This document shows positions 1-8,129 of a stretch of DNA of 64,000 bases, in pieces (the first letter of the stretch is position 1; every line of letters starts with the position of its first letter). Position numbers and translations under genes: made by a program. This DNA comes from Paractinoplanes maris (GTDB lineage Bacteria > Actinomycetota > Actinomycetes > Mycobacteriales > Micromonosporaceae): positions 310,001-374,000 of the forward strand of contig NZ_JALPVL010000010.1 of NCBI RefSeq assembly GCF_023544465.1, written 5' to 3'. The notes beneath the pieces were generated by a model. That model was not told where the DNA came from. It did not search any database and saw only the letters and a program-made list of their open reading frames with translations.

Positions 1-1035
1 GGGTGGCGCGGCGTCCTCGCCGGTGGTGGCCCGGCGTACGGAATCGGGCAGTTGATCTGTGGCCAGCCGGTTGGCGCGGGCCGCGAGGTCGGCGAGCGGG
101 CGGGCGATCGAGCGTGACGCCGAGACGGCGAGCCAGATCGACCCGGCCACGCACAGCAGCACGATCACGCCGAGCCCGATCATCCGGCGGGTCGCCTGGT
201 CGCGCAGCGTGGCCGCGCGGGCCCGGATCACCGAGCCGACGTGCTGTTCGAGTTGCAGCAGGTCGTCCAGGACGGTGGTGTGGGCCGACCACCAAGACTG
301 CGGGTTGACCTGCAGGGCGCGGCCGTCGCCGGAGGCCAGGGCGAGATCCTCGAAGTAGCGGGCGACCCGGCCCGGCCCGGTGTCGAAGACGTAGCCGGCC
401 GAGGCGCGCTGCGCGGGCGTGGCGTAGCGCGAGAAGGTCGCCAGCGCCGCGTCCTTGGCCGAGCGCATGGTCACGAACTGCAGGAACTCGCCGGTCCGGA
501 ACCCACCGGCCGAGAAGACGCCGTTGAGGAACGCGCGCTCCTGGGCGATGGCCTCCTTGGCCTCGCCGAGCGCCCGCAACACGGTCGCGCCGCGCCGCAG
601 CTCGGCATCGTCCGCACTGTCCAGACCGGTGTCGAGACGGCTCAGATCGGTGATCCGCGAGGTGTAGAACGTGAAAGCCGCGGACCGGCCGATGGTGGCC
701 ACGTCGGTGCCGGTGCGCACCCCGTCCAGGGCGTCCAGCGGCCGGGTCACCCCGGGTTCGAGCTGCCGGCGGCGCTCGTCGACCTGGGCCCGGGCCGGCT
801 CCAGCTCGGCCCGGAAACCGGCGTTGCCGCCGAGCAGACCCGCGGTCAGGCCGCGCTCGGTCTGCAACTCCTGCACGAGATCCTGTACGGCGAGAGCCTG
901 GGTGACCGCCGCGGCCGACTCGGTCGCCCGGCGGTACCCCCGCTGCTCGATCGCCACCACCACGGCGAGCAGGACCAGGACGGCGACCACCGGCAGCGCG
1001 AGAGTTCGCGCCACGCGACGGCGAATGGTGGCCAC
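1..1035 (-). CDS. NIT-domain membrane sensor (3' part outside window)
   Basis: This is the N-terminal 345 codons of a sensor protein that runs off the left edge. It opens with an arginine-rich stretch and a membrane segment (about residues 10-27). A large extracytoplasmic all-helical region follows, with a QTERGLTAGLLGG motif typical of nitrate/nitrite-sensing (NIT) domains. A second membrane segment (about 285-305) leads into a HAMP-like stretch (SRSIARPLADLA) at the window edge. Family members continue into a histidine kinase, adenylate/guanylate cyclase or chemotaxis output; which one applies cannot be seen. The GTG at 1035 was chosen because it places the basic n-region directly before the first membrane segment, with GGGGTGAG upstream. 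Confidence 0.8.
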   Translation of the reverse strand, partial: MATIRRRVARTLALPVVAVLVLLAVVVAIEQRGYRRATESAAAVTQALAVQDLVQELQTERGLTAGLLGGNAGFRAELEPARAQVDERRRQLEPGVTRPLDALDGVRTGTDVATIGRSAAFTFYTSRITDLSRLDTGLDSADDAELRRGATVLRALGEAKEAIAQERAFLNGVFSAGGFRTGEFLQFVTMRSAKDAALATFSRYATPAQRASAGYVFDTGPGRVARYFEDLALASGDGRALQVNPQSWWSAHTTVLDDLLQLEQHVGSVIRARAATLRDQATRRMIGLGVIVLLCVAGSIWLAVSASRSIARPLADLAARANRLATDQLPDSVRRATTGEDAAPP

Positions 1036-1162
1036 GAGAACTCACCCCTGTCGATTGCACGCTCCGCACTCGTACGGCGTCGGAACGCTATCGACAGCGG
1101 TGAGCGATAGTCCACGCTCAAATGGCAAGACAACCCGAAAGAGGCGGGTGTACGTTGCGCCG

Positions 1163-1807
1163 ATGCCGTCCACCTACCCGCCGCTCAACCTGGCGGTCCG
1201 CACGCCGCGCCTGACGCTCGCCGCCGCCACGGACGATCTGCTCGAACGTCTCGTTCCGCACGTGCGGGCCGGGGTGGTGACCGGCGACGGCCCGGCGCCG
1301 TTCGACGATCCGATGTCGCTCTACGCCGACAGCCCGGAGCGGGAGTGGAGCTGGCTGCGCCGCATCTGGTCCGGCCGGTCCAAGGTCGACGCCTCGTTCT
1401 GGCGGTTGTACTTCGTGGTCTGCGACGACGGCGAGCCGGTCGGCATGCAGGACCTGATCGGCACCGACTTCGCCGCGCTGGGCACTGTGCACTCGTTCTC
1501 GTGGCTGGCGCCCGGCGTGCGCGGCCGCGGGCTGGGCCGGGAGGCCCGGGCGGCGATCCTGCACCTGGCCTTCGAGGGCTTCGCCGCGCGCGAGGCGACC
1601 AGCGACGCCTTCGTCGACAACCACGCGTCCAACCGGGTGTCCGAGGCCCTCGGCTACGCCCCCAACGGCGCCGACTGGGCCACCCGCCGCGGCGAGCCCG
1701 GCGAGCTCAAGCGCTGGCGCCTGACCCGGGACGCCTGGACGGCCCGCCGCCGCACCGACATCGAGCTGTCCGGCGTCGCGGAGTGCAAGCCGGTGCTGGG
1801 TCTGTGA
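1163..1807 (+). CDS. GNAT family N-acetyltransferase
   Basis: This 214-residue protein starts PPLNLAVRTPRLTL, the usual opening of RimJ/RimL-type acetyltransferases. The acetyl-CoA pyrophosphate-binding loop reads VRGRGLGREARAA (about residues 120-132), and the closing NHASNRVSEALGY motif follows. It should transfer acetyl from acetyl-CoA to an amine of a small molecule or protein; the acceptor is unknown. The ATG at 1163 is preceded by TACGTT with a six-base gap and no Shine-Dalgarno, so the mRNA is probably leaderless. It stands alone between the sensor on the other strand and the DUF2278 gene. Confidence 0.85.
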   Translation: MPSTYPPLNLAVRTPRLTLAAATDDLLERLVPHVRAGVVTGDGPAPFDDPMSLYADSPEREWSWLRRIWSGRSKVDASFWRLYFVVCDDGEPVGMQDLIGTDFAALGTVHSFSWLAPGVRGRGLGREARAAILHLAFEGFAAREATSDAFVDNHASNRVSEALGYAPNGADWATRRGEPGELKRWRLTRDAWTARRRTDIELSGVAECKPVLGL

Positions 1808-1853
1808 ATCCGGGCACTGGCTCCGGTGTGACGGGGGCTGGTTGACTGCGGGC

Positions 1854-2507
1854 ATGCCCTTCGAGCGCTACGGCGTGCTGGCCGGGGTGCTGCACCGCAG
1901 CTTCCGCGACCGGCCCGACAACCAGGGCCGGTGGTTCCACGTCAACCTCGAGGTGGACGCGCCGGCCGGCCGCTACCGGTGCGCGGTGGACGTGGACAGC
2001 AAGAAGTCGGACACCGGCGTGCAGTGGAAGACCTTCGTCCTGGAGCCGTCCGCCCTGGGCCCGGCCGCCGGTCGGCCGCCGGGCTACCACGAGCTGGCCC
2101 GGCTGCCCGGCTCGGGCGCGCTGGACTACCTGCGCCACCCGTCGCTCGCCGACAATCCCGGCTGCCTGTTTCCGCCGGAACCGCTGCGACGCCTCCTCGG
2201 ACTCCGGACCGTGCGCCGCCCCTGGACGACCGGCTCCAACCTCGACGCCGCCACGGCCCTCGAGCCCATGCTCCAGCCCGGCCGCCGCGTCCTCGTCTTC
2301 GGCGAGCCCTTCGACCAGGGTCTGGGCCTGCACAACATCCATCAGAACCAGGGCGACCCGGACGGCTCCCCGTGGTGGCCCGAGAACGGCATCTGGCAGG
2401 ACGGTGCCACCGCCACCGAACGCCCCGACGGCAAACTGGACGTCTTCATCTCCAAGTTCTCCACCCAGCACGACCCCACCGACGACAACGGCCACCCGAT
2501 CTCCTGA
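1854..2507 (+). CDS. DUF2278 family (YukJ-like) protein
   Basis: This 217-residue protein matches the DUF2278/YukJ family in length and pattern. It has an N-terminal YGVLAGVLHRSFRD segment and a WFHVNLEVDAP strand. The C-terminal half has the family block LHNIHQNQGDP...WWPENGIWQDGA (about residues 160-185). The conserved His and Asp residues in that block suggest a catalytic or metal site, but no reaction has been established. No signal peptide is visible. The ATG at 1854 is preferred to an in-frame TTG at 1842 because homology-like sequence begins at PFERYG. Confidence 0.75.
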   Translation: MPFERYGVLAGVLHRSFRDRPDNQGRWFHVNLEVDAPAGRYRCAVDVDSKKSDTGVQWKTFVLEPSALGPAAGRPPGYHELARLPGSGALDYLRHPSLADNPGCLFPPEPLRRLLGLRTVRRPWTTGSNLDAATALEPMLQPGRRVLVFGEPFDQGLGLHNIHQNQGDPDGSPWWPENGIWQDGATATERPDGKLDVFISKFSTQHDPTDDNGHPIS

Positions 2508-2531
2508 GGGCGCCGGTCGACGACACGCTGC

Positions 2532-2765
2532 TCAGAGGAGGTCGAGATCGAATCGGGCGCCGGGCATCGATTCATATTCCGGCAGGGTGACGCTGATGCG
2601 ACCCGATCGCAGAAAGCTGTCCACCTCGAAATCGGTCAGCTTCTCGCCGTTCGCCGCCCGCCAGGGAAACATGCCGGCCGGCTTCTTGACGTACCAACGG
2701 TCGAGCGTCTCGTCATGGGCGGTCGTCCCGTCGGGCAGGTCGACGGATTTCACGGTCGTGGTCAC
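2532..2765 (-). CDS. Small conserved hypothetical protein, 77 aa
   Basis: This 77-residue protein contains KSVDLPDGTTAHDETLDRWYVKKPAGMFPWR and ends FDLDLL. I do not recognise the family. The composition is that of a soluble acidic protein with one strongly aromatic patch. The GTG at 2765 was chosen because AGGAG lies eight bases upstream; an in-frame start at 2825 has no such site. The start codon overlaps the TGA of a 35-codon upstream reading frame (GTGA), so the two may be translationally coupled. Confidence 0.55.
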   Translation of the reverse strand: MTTTVKSVDLPDGTTAHDETLDRWYVKKPAGMFPWRAANGEKLTDFEVDSFLRSGRISVTLPEYESMPGARFDLDLL

Positions 2766-2869
2766 AGCATCGGCTCCTCGATAGCGAACTGGGGCGCCCG
2801 GCCCGCGCTGGAATGCACCTGGCACCCCTCCGCCGGCATACGCCCCTGGGCCACGACGATAACGACCAC
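2762..2869 (-). CDS. Candidate small ORF coupled to the downstream 77-aa gene
   Basis: A 35-residue frame starts at GTG 2869 with AAAGG seven bases upstream. It reads VVVIVVAQGRMPAEG near its start and PQFAIEEPML at its end. Its stop overlaps the start of the next gene as GTGA, the arrangement used for translational coupling. The N-terminus is hydrophobic but too short to be a convincing membrane anchor. It may be a real small protein, a leader peptide or chance. Conservation of the frame in related genomes would decide. Confidence 0.3.
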   Translation of the reverse strand: MVVIVVAQGRMPAEGCQVHSSAGRAPQFAIEEPML

Positions 2870-2999
2870 AAAAGCACCTTTATCACTTACCGCCCGGACG
2901 TCACCCCCTCGGCGGAACGGCTGGTTGCCCGGGTGAGCCTGGGAAACCGTGTTCAACGAGCGGGGGAACAAGGTCCGGCCCGGTGATGCTGCACCTGTG

Positions 3000-4001
3000 G
3001 TGATCAAGTCTGAGCGGGTGTCGCTGCTCGATCGGTCGCGTACGCGGGCCGGTGAAGCGGAATCGGCGGCGCTCACCGGCACGGTCGCGCGCGCCGGGCG
3101 GGCGGAACGGCTGGGGTACGACCGGTTCTGGGTGGCCGAGCATCACGGCGTTCCCGGCATCGCCGGCGCGGCCCCGGCGGTGCTGCTGGCGGCCGTGGCC
3201 GGCGCGACGGCGACCATCCGGATCGGGTCGGCCGGGGTGATGCTGCCGCACCACCAGCCGCTGGTGGTGGCCGAGCAGTTCGCCACGCTGTCGGCCTTCG
3301 CGCCCGGCCGGGTGGATCTGGGGCTGGGTCGCTCGCCCGGCTTCACCGCGCCCGTGCGCCGGGCTCTGCGGCAGTCCGACCATGACTTCGCCGCCGACCT
3401 GGGGGAGCTTCGCCGGTTCCTCGACGGGACGGCGGAAGTCGGCCTGCACCCGTGGCCGGACGGCCCGGTGCCGTTGTATGTGCTGGCCACCGGCAGTGGG
3501 CTCGCGCTCGCGGCCGAGCTCGGGCTGCCGGTGATCGTGGGCGGCCCCCTCCTCGGCGTCGGCGGCGACCCGGCCCCCGGGCTGGAAGCGCTGGCCGGCT
3601 ACCGGCGCGCCTTCCGGCCGTCGCGGCAGCAACCCGAGCCGTGGGTGGCGGTCAGCCTCGACGTGCTGGTCGCCGACACCGCCGCCGAGGCCGCCGACCT
3701 GTTGCTCCCCGAGGCGTGGGCGATGGCCCGGAGCCGTACGACCGGGGTCTTCCCGCCCTTGGAGCCGGTGGCCGACGTCCGGGCCGCCACCCGGACCTCG
3801 CGCCAGCAGCAGTATCTCGAGCAGACCGCCGCGGCCGCCGTCGCCGGCACCCCCGCCCAGGTCGAGCGCCGGCTGGCCGAGCTGCTCGACCGCACCGGAG
3901 CCGCCGAGCTGGTCGCCGCGGGCAGCACCTTCGACCGGGCCGCCCTGGCCGCCTCGGACGCGGCGCTGGCCGCATTGTTCGGCCGGGCCGCGGACCAGTG
4001 A
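3000..4001 (+). CDS. Luciferase-like flavin-dependent monooxygenase (MsnO8-like)
   Basis: This 333-residue TIM-barrel protein is of the bacterial luciferase-like class. The opening VSLLDRSRTR, the block RLGYDRFWVAEHHGVPG (about 34-50), IRIGSAGVMLPHHQPLVVAEQFATL and RVDLGLGRSPGF are family hallmarks for FMN or F420 binding. The substrate is unknown. Two GTG codons (2997 and 3000) are adjacent; either could be the start, and a GTG at 2949 is also in frame. The gene is isolated, with about 130 bases of unassigned, comparatively AT-richer DNA on its left. Confidence 0.85.
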   Translation: MIKSERVSLLDRSRTRAGEAESAALTGTVARAGRAERLGYDRFWVAEHHGVPGIAGAAPAVLLAAVAGATATIRIGSAGVMLPHHQPLVVAEQFATLSAFAPGRVDLGLGRSPGFTAPVRRALRQSDHDFAADLGELRRFLDGTAEVGLHPWPDGPVPLYVLATGSGLALAAELGLPVIVGGPLLGVGGDPAPGLEALAGYRRAFRPSRQQPEPWVAVSLDVLVADTAAEAADLLLPEAWAMARSRTTGVFPPLEPVADVRAATRTSRQQQYLEQTAAAAVAGTPAQVERRLAELLDRTGAAELVAAGSTFDRAALAASDAALAALFGRAADQ

Positions 4002-4023
4002 CCGCAGCGGCTACTGTGCGGCC

Positions 4024-4500
4024 ATGCCCGAGCCCGTGGACCTTTCGACTCCGGCCTCGCGCCGCGAAGCACTCCGCGCGGTCGACGTCGAGGACCCCGG
4101 CCCCGCCCACGCGATGCTCCGCGAGATCTTCGACCGCGAACGGTCCTGGCGCGAGGGGCCCGACCACGGCGAGAACGACGAGTTCGAGCAGATCTATCTG
4201 GCCGCCTTCCTGCTGTTCCTGATCGGCGACCCGGCCGACGCACCGCGCCTGTACGCGGCGAAGTTCCGGACCGGCGACATGGACCTGGGCGTCTGCTTCG
4301 ACGCCCAGGCCATCTTCGGCGCCGGCCGGGGTGAAACGCTCGAGTGGCTCCTCGCGAACGGCTACACCGACGAGCACTCCCATCTGCGCGAGTGGTTGTC
4401 GGACTCCGAGGATCCGCCGATCGAGGACTGGGCCCGGCGCAAACGCGCCTACTTCTACTCACCGGGCGGCGTCCTGGAGCTGGACGAGCTCGAGCCCTGA
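4024..4500 (+). CDS. Hypothetical protein, 158 aa
   Basis: This is a soluble acidic protein of 158 residues that I do not recognise. It has short helical pairs (EQIYLAAFLLFLIGDPADAPRLYAAKF and GRGETLEWLLANGYTDEHSHLREWL) resembling ankyrin-like or immunity-protein repeats. No catalytic motif is visible. The start has TACTGT six bases upstream, so it is likely leaderless. It lies 22 bases after the monooxygenase but has its own promoter-like box. It could be an immunity-type protein, which is speculation from its shape only. Confidence 0.65.
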   Translation: MPEPVDLSTPASRREALRAVDVEDPGPAHAMLREIFDRERSWREGPDHGENDEFEQIYLAAFLLFLIGDPADAPRLYAAKFRTGDMDLGVCFDAQAIFGAGRGETLEWLLANGYTDEHSHLREWLSDSEDPPIEDWARRKRAYFYSPGGVLELDELEP

Positions 4501-4580
4501 CCACCAGTCATACCCGGACCTACCGGCTGAGCCATGGCTTTGACGGCCAGTGGCATGACGCTTCGCGCCGGCTGGACTGC

Positions 4581-4952
4581 TCAGCCTGCCTCGGGGAGGC
4601 CCGGGGTCAGCGCCGCTTGGACGATGTGGACGGCCTCGGTGGGGTCGATGCCGAGGGCGGCGATGACGGCGGCGTACTCGGCGGCGGCGCGACGGGCCCG
4701 TTCGCGTCCCAGCTCGCCGGCGGCGGACACGAAGGAGCCGGCCGAGCCCCGGGTTTCGATCAGCCCCGCCTCCTCCAGTTCGCGGTAGGCCCGGCCGACC
4801 GTGTTGACCGCCAGGCCGAGGTCCGCGGCCAGGCGGCGGATCGTCGGCAGCCGGGTCCCCACGGCCAGCGTGCGTTCCTGGATCTGCGCGGCGAGCTGGG
4901 CGCGGAGTTGCTCGAACGGTGGGACGGGCGAGGCCGAGTCGATGACGATCAT
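4581..4952 (-). CDS. GntR-family regulator (YtrA-like, short)
   Basis: This 123-residue protein is a winged helix-turn-helix of the GntR family. PPFEQLRAQLAAQIQ and GTRLPTIRRLAADLGLAVNTVGRAYRELEEAGLIETRGSAGSFV fill residues 10-75. The C-terminal tail is too short to be a ligand-binding domain, as in the YtrA subfamily, where it mainly dimerises. It starts five bases after the stop of the membrane protein gene 4958-5764, so the two form one operon. YtrA-type regulators usually control their own operon together with a membrane partner. The inverted repeats at 5779-5826 are a plausible binding site. Confidence 0.9.
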   Translation of the reverse strand: MIVIDSASPVPPFEQLRAQLAAQIQERTLAVGTRLPTIRRLAADLGLAVNTVGRAYRELEEAGLIETRGSAGSFVSAAGELGRERARRAAAEYAAVIAALGIDPTEAVHIVQAALTPGLPEAG

Positions 4953-4957
4953 GCGGC

Positions 4958-5764
4958 TCACCGGGCGCTGGATCCGCGCTGGGCAGCCAGAGCTCTCCGC
5001 CCGTCCCAGACCGTGATCAGCCCGAGCGCGATGACACTCAGAACGATGAAGACGAGCCAGCCCGTGTTCCACCGATCGAGCCCGGTGTCGAACACCGACA
5101 CGACCGGCAGTGACCACACGACGGTCGGCAGGGCTACCTCGCGGGCGTCCTCGACGCGCATGAGGAAGTCGGCCCTCAGTGAGCCCTCGTCGTCGGCCAC
5201 CACCGGGTGGGTGAGCACGTGGCGGAGTTGGACGGCCGTACCGGCCGCGACCCCGCACAGCCCGATCAGCAGGATGACCGCCGCGTACCGGGCGGCGCCC
5301 TCTCGGACGGTCAGAGCCGCGATCGCCAGCACAGCCGCACCCGCGTACGTCATCGCCAGCAACGCGGCCCGCGGCACGCCCAGCACGGTTCGCCAGCCGG
5401 GCCGGACGGAGTAGGTCGCCCGTCGCGGCAACTCCGCGCCGGCCTGCTGATCGACCCGCCGCACCCACCGGTCGAGCAGCGACAGGCCCAGCACCAACCC
5501 GGCCACGAGCGCTGTCAGCACCACCAGCGCCCAGCGCCGCTGCGTCCCGAACCCGTCATCCGCGGGACGGATCGGCAAGGCGGAGACGTAGACCAGGGCA
5601 GTCGCGCAGAGGAACACGGCCGGCAGGATCGCGGCGGCGACCCGCGCCCGTCGCCGGACCGCCAGGCGCGCCGCCAGCATCGGTAGCGGCGTGACGTCGG
5701 CCAGTCCGCGTGCGGCCAGCCACAATCGGGCTATCTCGAGTTCCGTCGGACGCACCCTCGGCAT
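4958..5764 (-). CDS. Polytopic membrane protein paired with GntR
   Basis: This 268-residue protein has a soluble N-terminus (RPTELEIARLWLAARGL) and then about six hydrophobic segments: roughly 40-60, 80-100, 132-150, 158-180 and two near the C-terminus. I do not recognise a named family. The ATG at 5764 was chosen over the longer frame because GGGGAGG stands just upstream and the protein begins sensibly. It is the first gene of a two-gene operon with the GntR regulator and faces the decarboxylase gene across the operator region. A role in signal sensing or transport is inferred only from context. Confidence 0.7.
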   Translation of the reverse strand: MPRVRPTELEIARLWLAARGLADVTPLPMLAARLAVRRRARVAAAILPAVFLCATALVYVSALPIRPADDGFGTQRRWALVVLTALVAGLVLGLSLLDRWVRRVDQQAGAELPRRATYSVRPGWRTVLGVPRAALLAMTYAGAAVLAIAALTVREGAARYAAVILLIGLCGVAAGTAVQLRHVLTHPVVADDEGSLRADFLMRVEDAREVALPTVVWSLPVVSVFDTGLDRWNTGWLVFIVLSVIALGLITVWDGRRALAAQRGSSAR

Positions 5765-5778
5765 GGCAGCCTCCCCGA

Positions 5779-5826
5779 CTTGTCGCGAGTGTTGTCTCAC
5801 CATGTTGCGACAAGACTTGCGACAAG
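5779..5826. promoter_or_regulatory. Inverted/direct repeat operator cluster (probable GntR site)
   Basis: CTTGTCGC at 5779-5786 faces two identical GCGACAAG copies at 5807-5814 and 5819-5826. The latter two are a 12-base-spaced direct repeat, and a further TTGTC half-site lies at 5792-5796. The cluster lies in the 103-base gap between the GntR operon and the decarboxylase. Binding by the GntR protein is inferred from position and symmetry. Confidence 0.55.
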
Positions 5827-5867
5827 GCAAGGGTGGCCCGGCCCCGGCGGCGCCGTAGTCTGCTGGC

Positions 5868-7283
5868 ATGTCGGATCTTCTGGGGCAGGTTCACGCGGCC
5901 GCGGGGCCCTATCTCGCGTCGCTGGCGGCGCGGCCGGTGCAGGACCGCGATGCGCTGTCGCTGCTGGCCGAGCTGGGTGGGCCGTTGCCGGAGTCCGGCA
6001 GTGCGCCGGGCGAGGTGATCGAGCGGCTGCTGCGGGTGGGCACGGCCGCGGGGACAGCGTCCTCGGGGCCGCGGTTCTTCCACTTCGTCACCGGGGGAGT
6101 GACGCCGGCGGCGCTGGCCGCGGACTGGACGGCGGCGCTGCTCGATCAGAACGCGTTCTCGAAGGTCTCGTCGCCGTTCGCGCACGAGGTGGAGACGGTG
6201 GCGCTGCGGTGGCTGCGGGAGTTGTTCGGGCTGCCCTCGTCGTGGGGTGGGGCGCTGGTGGCCAGCGCGACGTTCGCCAACTTCACCTCGCTGGGGTGCG
6301 CCACGCAGTGGTGGGGGTTCCAGAACGGGGTCGACACGGCCGAGGACGGGCTGGCCGAGCTGCCGCGGATGCCGGTGCTGTCGTCGGGCTACGTGCATGC
6401 GAGCGCCCGCAAGGCCCTGCAGATGCTGGGGCACGGGCGCAACTCGGTGACGGTGTGCGCGCGTGACGGGGCCGGGCGGGTGGACCTCGGGCTGATGCGG
6501 CGGCATCTCCAGTCGCTCAAGGGGGCGCCGGCGGTCATCATCGCCAACGCGGGGGAGGTGAACGCGGGCGACTTCGATCCGGTGGCCGAGCTGGCCGACC
6601 TGGCGTCGGAGTTCGGTTGCTGGCTCCACGTGGACGGTGCGTTCGGGCTTTTCGCGGCGCTTTCCCCGCGTACGGAAAGGCTTGTGCACGGGATCGACCG
6701 GGCCGACTCGATCGCGGCCGACGCCCACAAGTGGCTCAATGTGCCCTACGAGAGCGGTTTCGCCCTGGTCCGGGATCAGGCGCGGCTGGGGGCAGCGTTC
6801 GGGATGCCGGGAGCGGCCTACCTGCCCGGGCCGGGCGACCCGGGCAGCGGCTACGCGCTCTACGGGCCGGAGTCGTCGCGCCGGGCGCGCTCGCTGCCGA
6901 TCTGGGCGACCCTGGCCGCGTACGGGAAACAAGGGCACCGCGAGATGGTCGAGCGCCACCTCGACCTGGCCCAGCACCTCGCGGCCCGGGTCGACGCGGC
7001 GCCCGGATTGGAGCGCCTGGCCGACGTGCCGCTCTGCATCGTCTGCTTCCGGGCGAACCCGCCCGGCGTCGCCGACCTCGACGACTTCAACCGCCGGCTG
7101 GGCGCGGCGCTGCTGGCCGACGGTCGCGTCTATGCCGGCACCACCGTCTACGACGGGAAGGTGGCGCTGCGCCCGGCGATCGTCAACTGGCGCACCACCG
7201 AGGCCGACATCGACCTGTTCGCCGACGTCGTGCTGGAGCTTGCCCACGAGTTGTCCCAGGAGGTCGGGACACGCGCATCGTGA
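5868..7283 (+). CDS. PLP-dependent group II amino acid decarboxylase family protein
   Basis: This 471-residue fold-type I PLP enzyme resembles aromatic amino acid, glutamate and diaminobutyrate decarboxylases. SSGPRFFHFVTGG and NAFSKVSSPFAHEVE occupy the N-terminal third. HVDGAFGLFAAL carries the Asp that contacts the PLP nitrogen. ADAHKWLNVPYESG carries the PLP-binding lysine, K288. The product is probably a decarboxylated amine, but the substrate cannot be read from the sequence. TAGTCT lies six bases before the ATG, indicating a leaderless transcript. It is divergent from the GntR operon and may share its operator. Confidence 0.85.
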   Translation: MSDLLGQVHAAAGPYLASLAARPVQDRDALSLLAELGGPLPESGSAPGEVIERLLRVGTAAGTASSGPRFFHFVTGGVTPAALAADWTAALLDQNAFSKVSSPFAHEVETVALRWLRELFGLPSSWGGALVASATFANFTSLGCATQWWGFQNGVDTAEDGLAELPRMPVLSSGYVHASARKALQMLGHGRNSVTVCARDGAGRVDLGLMRRHLQSLKGAPAVIIANAGEVNAGDFDPVAELADLASEFGCWLHVDGAFGLFAALSPRTERLVHGIDRADSIAADAHKWLNVPYESGFALVRDQARLGAAFGMPGAAYLPGPGDPGSGYALYGPESSRRARSLPIWATLAAYGKQGHREMVERHLDLAQHLAARVDAAPGLERLADVPLCIVCFRANPPGVADLDDFNRRLGAALLADGRVYAGTTVYDGKVALRPAIVNWRTTEADIDLFADVVLELAHELSQEVGTRAS

Positions 7284-7342
7284 CCGGTGGGACGGCCGGT
7301 TCCTAGCGTGGCCCTCGACATCATCGACCTGGAGGGCTTCTC

Positions 7343-7723
7343 ATGGGACGCATGACCCGCTCGACCGCGCTGCGGATCGCGGCCGCACTGTCGGTGCTGG
7401 TGGCGATCATCGGCATCGTGCTGTTCGACCTGCCCAACCTGGTGCTCGGCGCGCGCGACAGCGAGGCACCGTTCGGGCTCGTGCTGGGCAGTTTCACCTC
7501 CGACGTGCTGGCGCTGGTGGCCGCGTACGGGGCCTGGCGCCTGCAGAAGTGGGGCGCGGTGCTGCTGATCGCGGTGAACGCGTTCTGGATCGTGCAGGCG
7601 GTGACCTCGCTGCTGTTCGACCGGACCAGCGCCGAGTTGCTGTTCGCGTCGGTCATGCTCGTGCACCACGTCGTGGTCATCTCGTTCTGCCTGTGGCGCG
7701 AGCGGGTCGTCAGTGCGGTCTGA
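7343..7723 (+). CDS. Small four-helix membrane protein
   Basis: This 126-residue protein has four predicted membrane segments (about 10-30, 46-65, 70-92, 98-118) and no large soluble part. GGAGG lies seven bases before the ATG. Its last 11 bases overlap the start of the histidine kinase gene, so it heads an operon with the two-component system. It could be an accessory sensor or the regulated target. I do not recognise a family. Confidence 0.7.
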   Translation: MGRMTRSTALRIAAALSVLVAIIGIVLFDLPNLVLGARDSEAPFGLVLGSFTSDVLALVAAYGAWRLQKWGAVLLIAVNAFWIVQAVTSLLFDRTSAELLFASVMLVHHVVVISFCLWRERVVSAV

Positions 7724-8129
7724 CGGGGCCGGCCGCCGCCTCTATCAGGTGCTCCTGCCGTTCCTGCTGCTCTGGTACGCCCTCGTGGTGGCCGGGCTGG
7801 TGGCCGTGGTGGCCACGTTCCCGGACCGGCCGATCGGGTCGCTCGACGAGATCCCGTGGTGGTCGCACGCCATCGCGTTCGCCGTCGTGGCCCTCACCTG
7901 GGCGCCGGTGTCGGCCCACCTCGACCGCGGGGTGCATCAGCTCGCGTTCGGGCAGCGGGACAACGCGTACGAGGTGGCCGGTCACGTGTCGCGGCAGCTG
8001 CTCCCGTCGGTGGCGGCGGCACTGGCCTCGACGATGGCCCTGCCGTACGTCCAGATCGAGTCGGACGGGCGGGTCGTCACCTCGTACGGGTCGGTCCCGG
8101 ACGGCGCGACGATGGTGGAGATCCGCTGA
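7713..8129 (+). CDS. Sensor histidine kinase, N-terminal part (frameshifted)
   Basis: This frame encodes the 138-residue input half of a NarL-class sensor kinase. Two membrane segments (about 10-33 and 47-66) are followed by GVHQLAFGQRDNAYEVAGHVSRQL and a GAF-like strand region that breaks off at GATMVEIR followed by TGA. Related kinases continue without interruption into the segment encoded from 8129 in another frame. Restoring one C in ATC-CG would fuse the two frames as VEIPLMYQE. It starts at GTG 7713, inside the previous gene. Either the gene carries a one-base deletion, the assembly has an error, or the halves are made separately through the TGATG overlap. Confidence 0.75.
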   Translation: MRSDGAGRRLYQVLLPFLLLWYALVVAGLVAVVATFPDRPIGSLDEIPWWSHAIAFAVVALTWAPVSAHLDRGVHQLAFGQRDNAYEVAGHVSRQLLPSVAAALASTMALPYVQIESDGRVVTSYGSVPDGATMVEIR

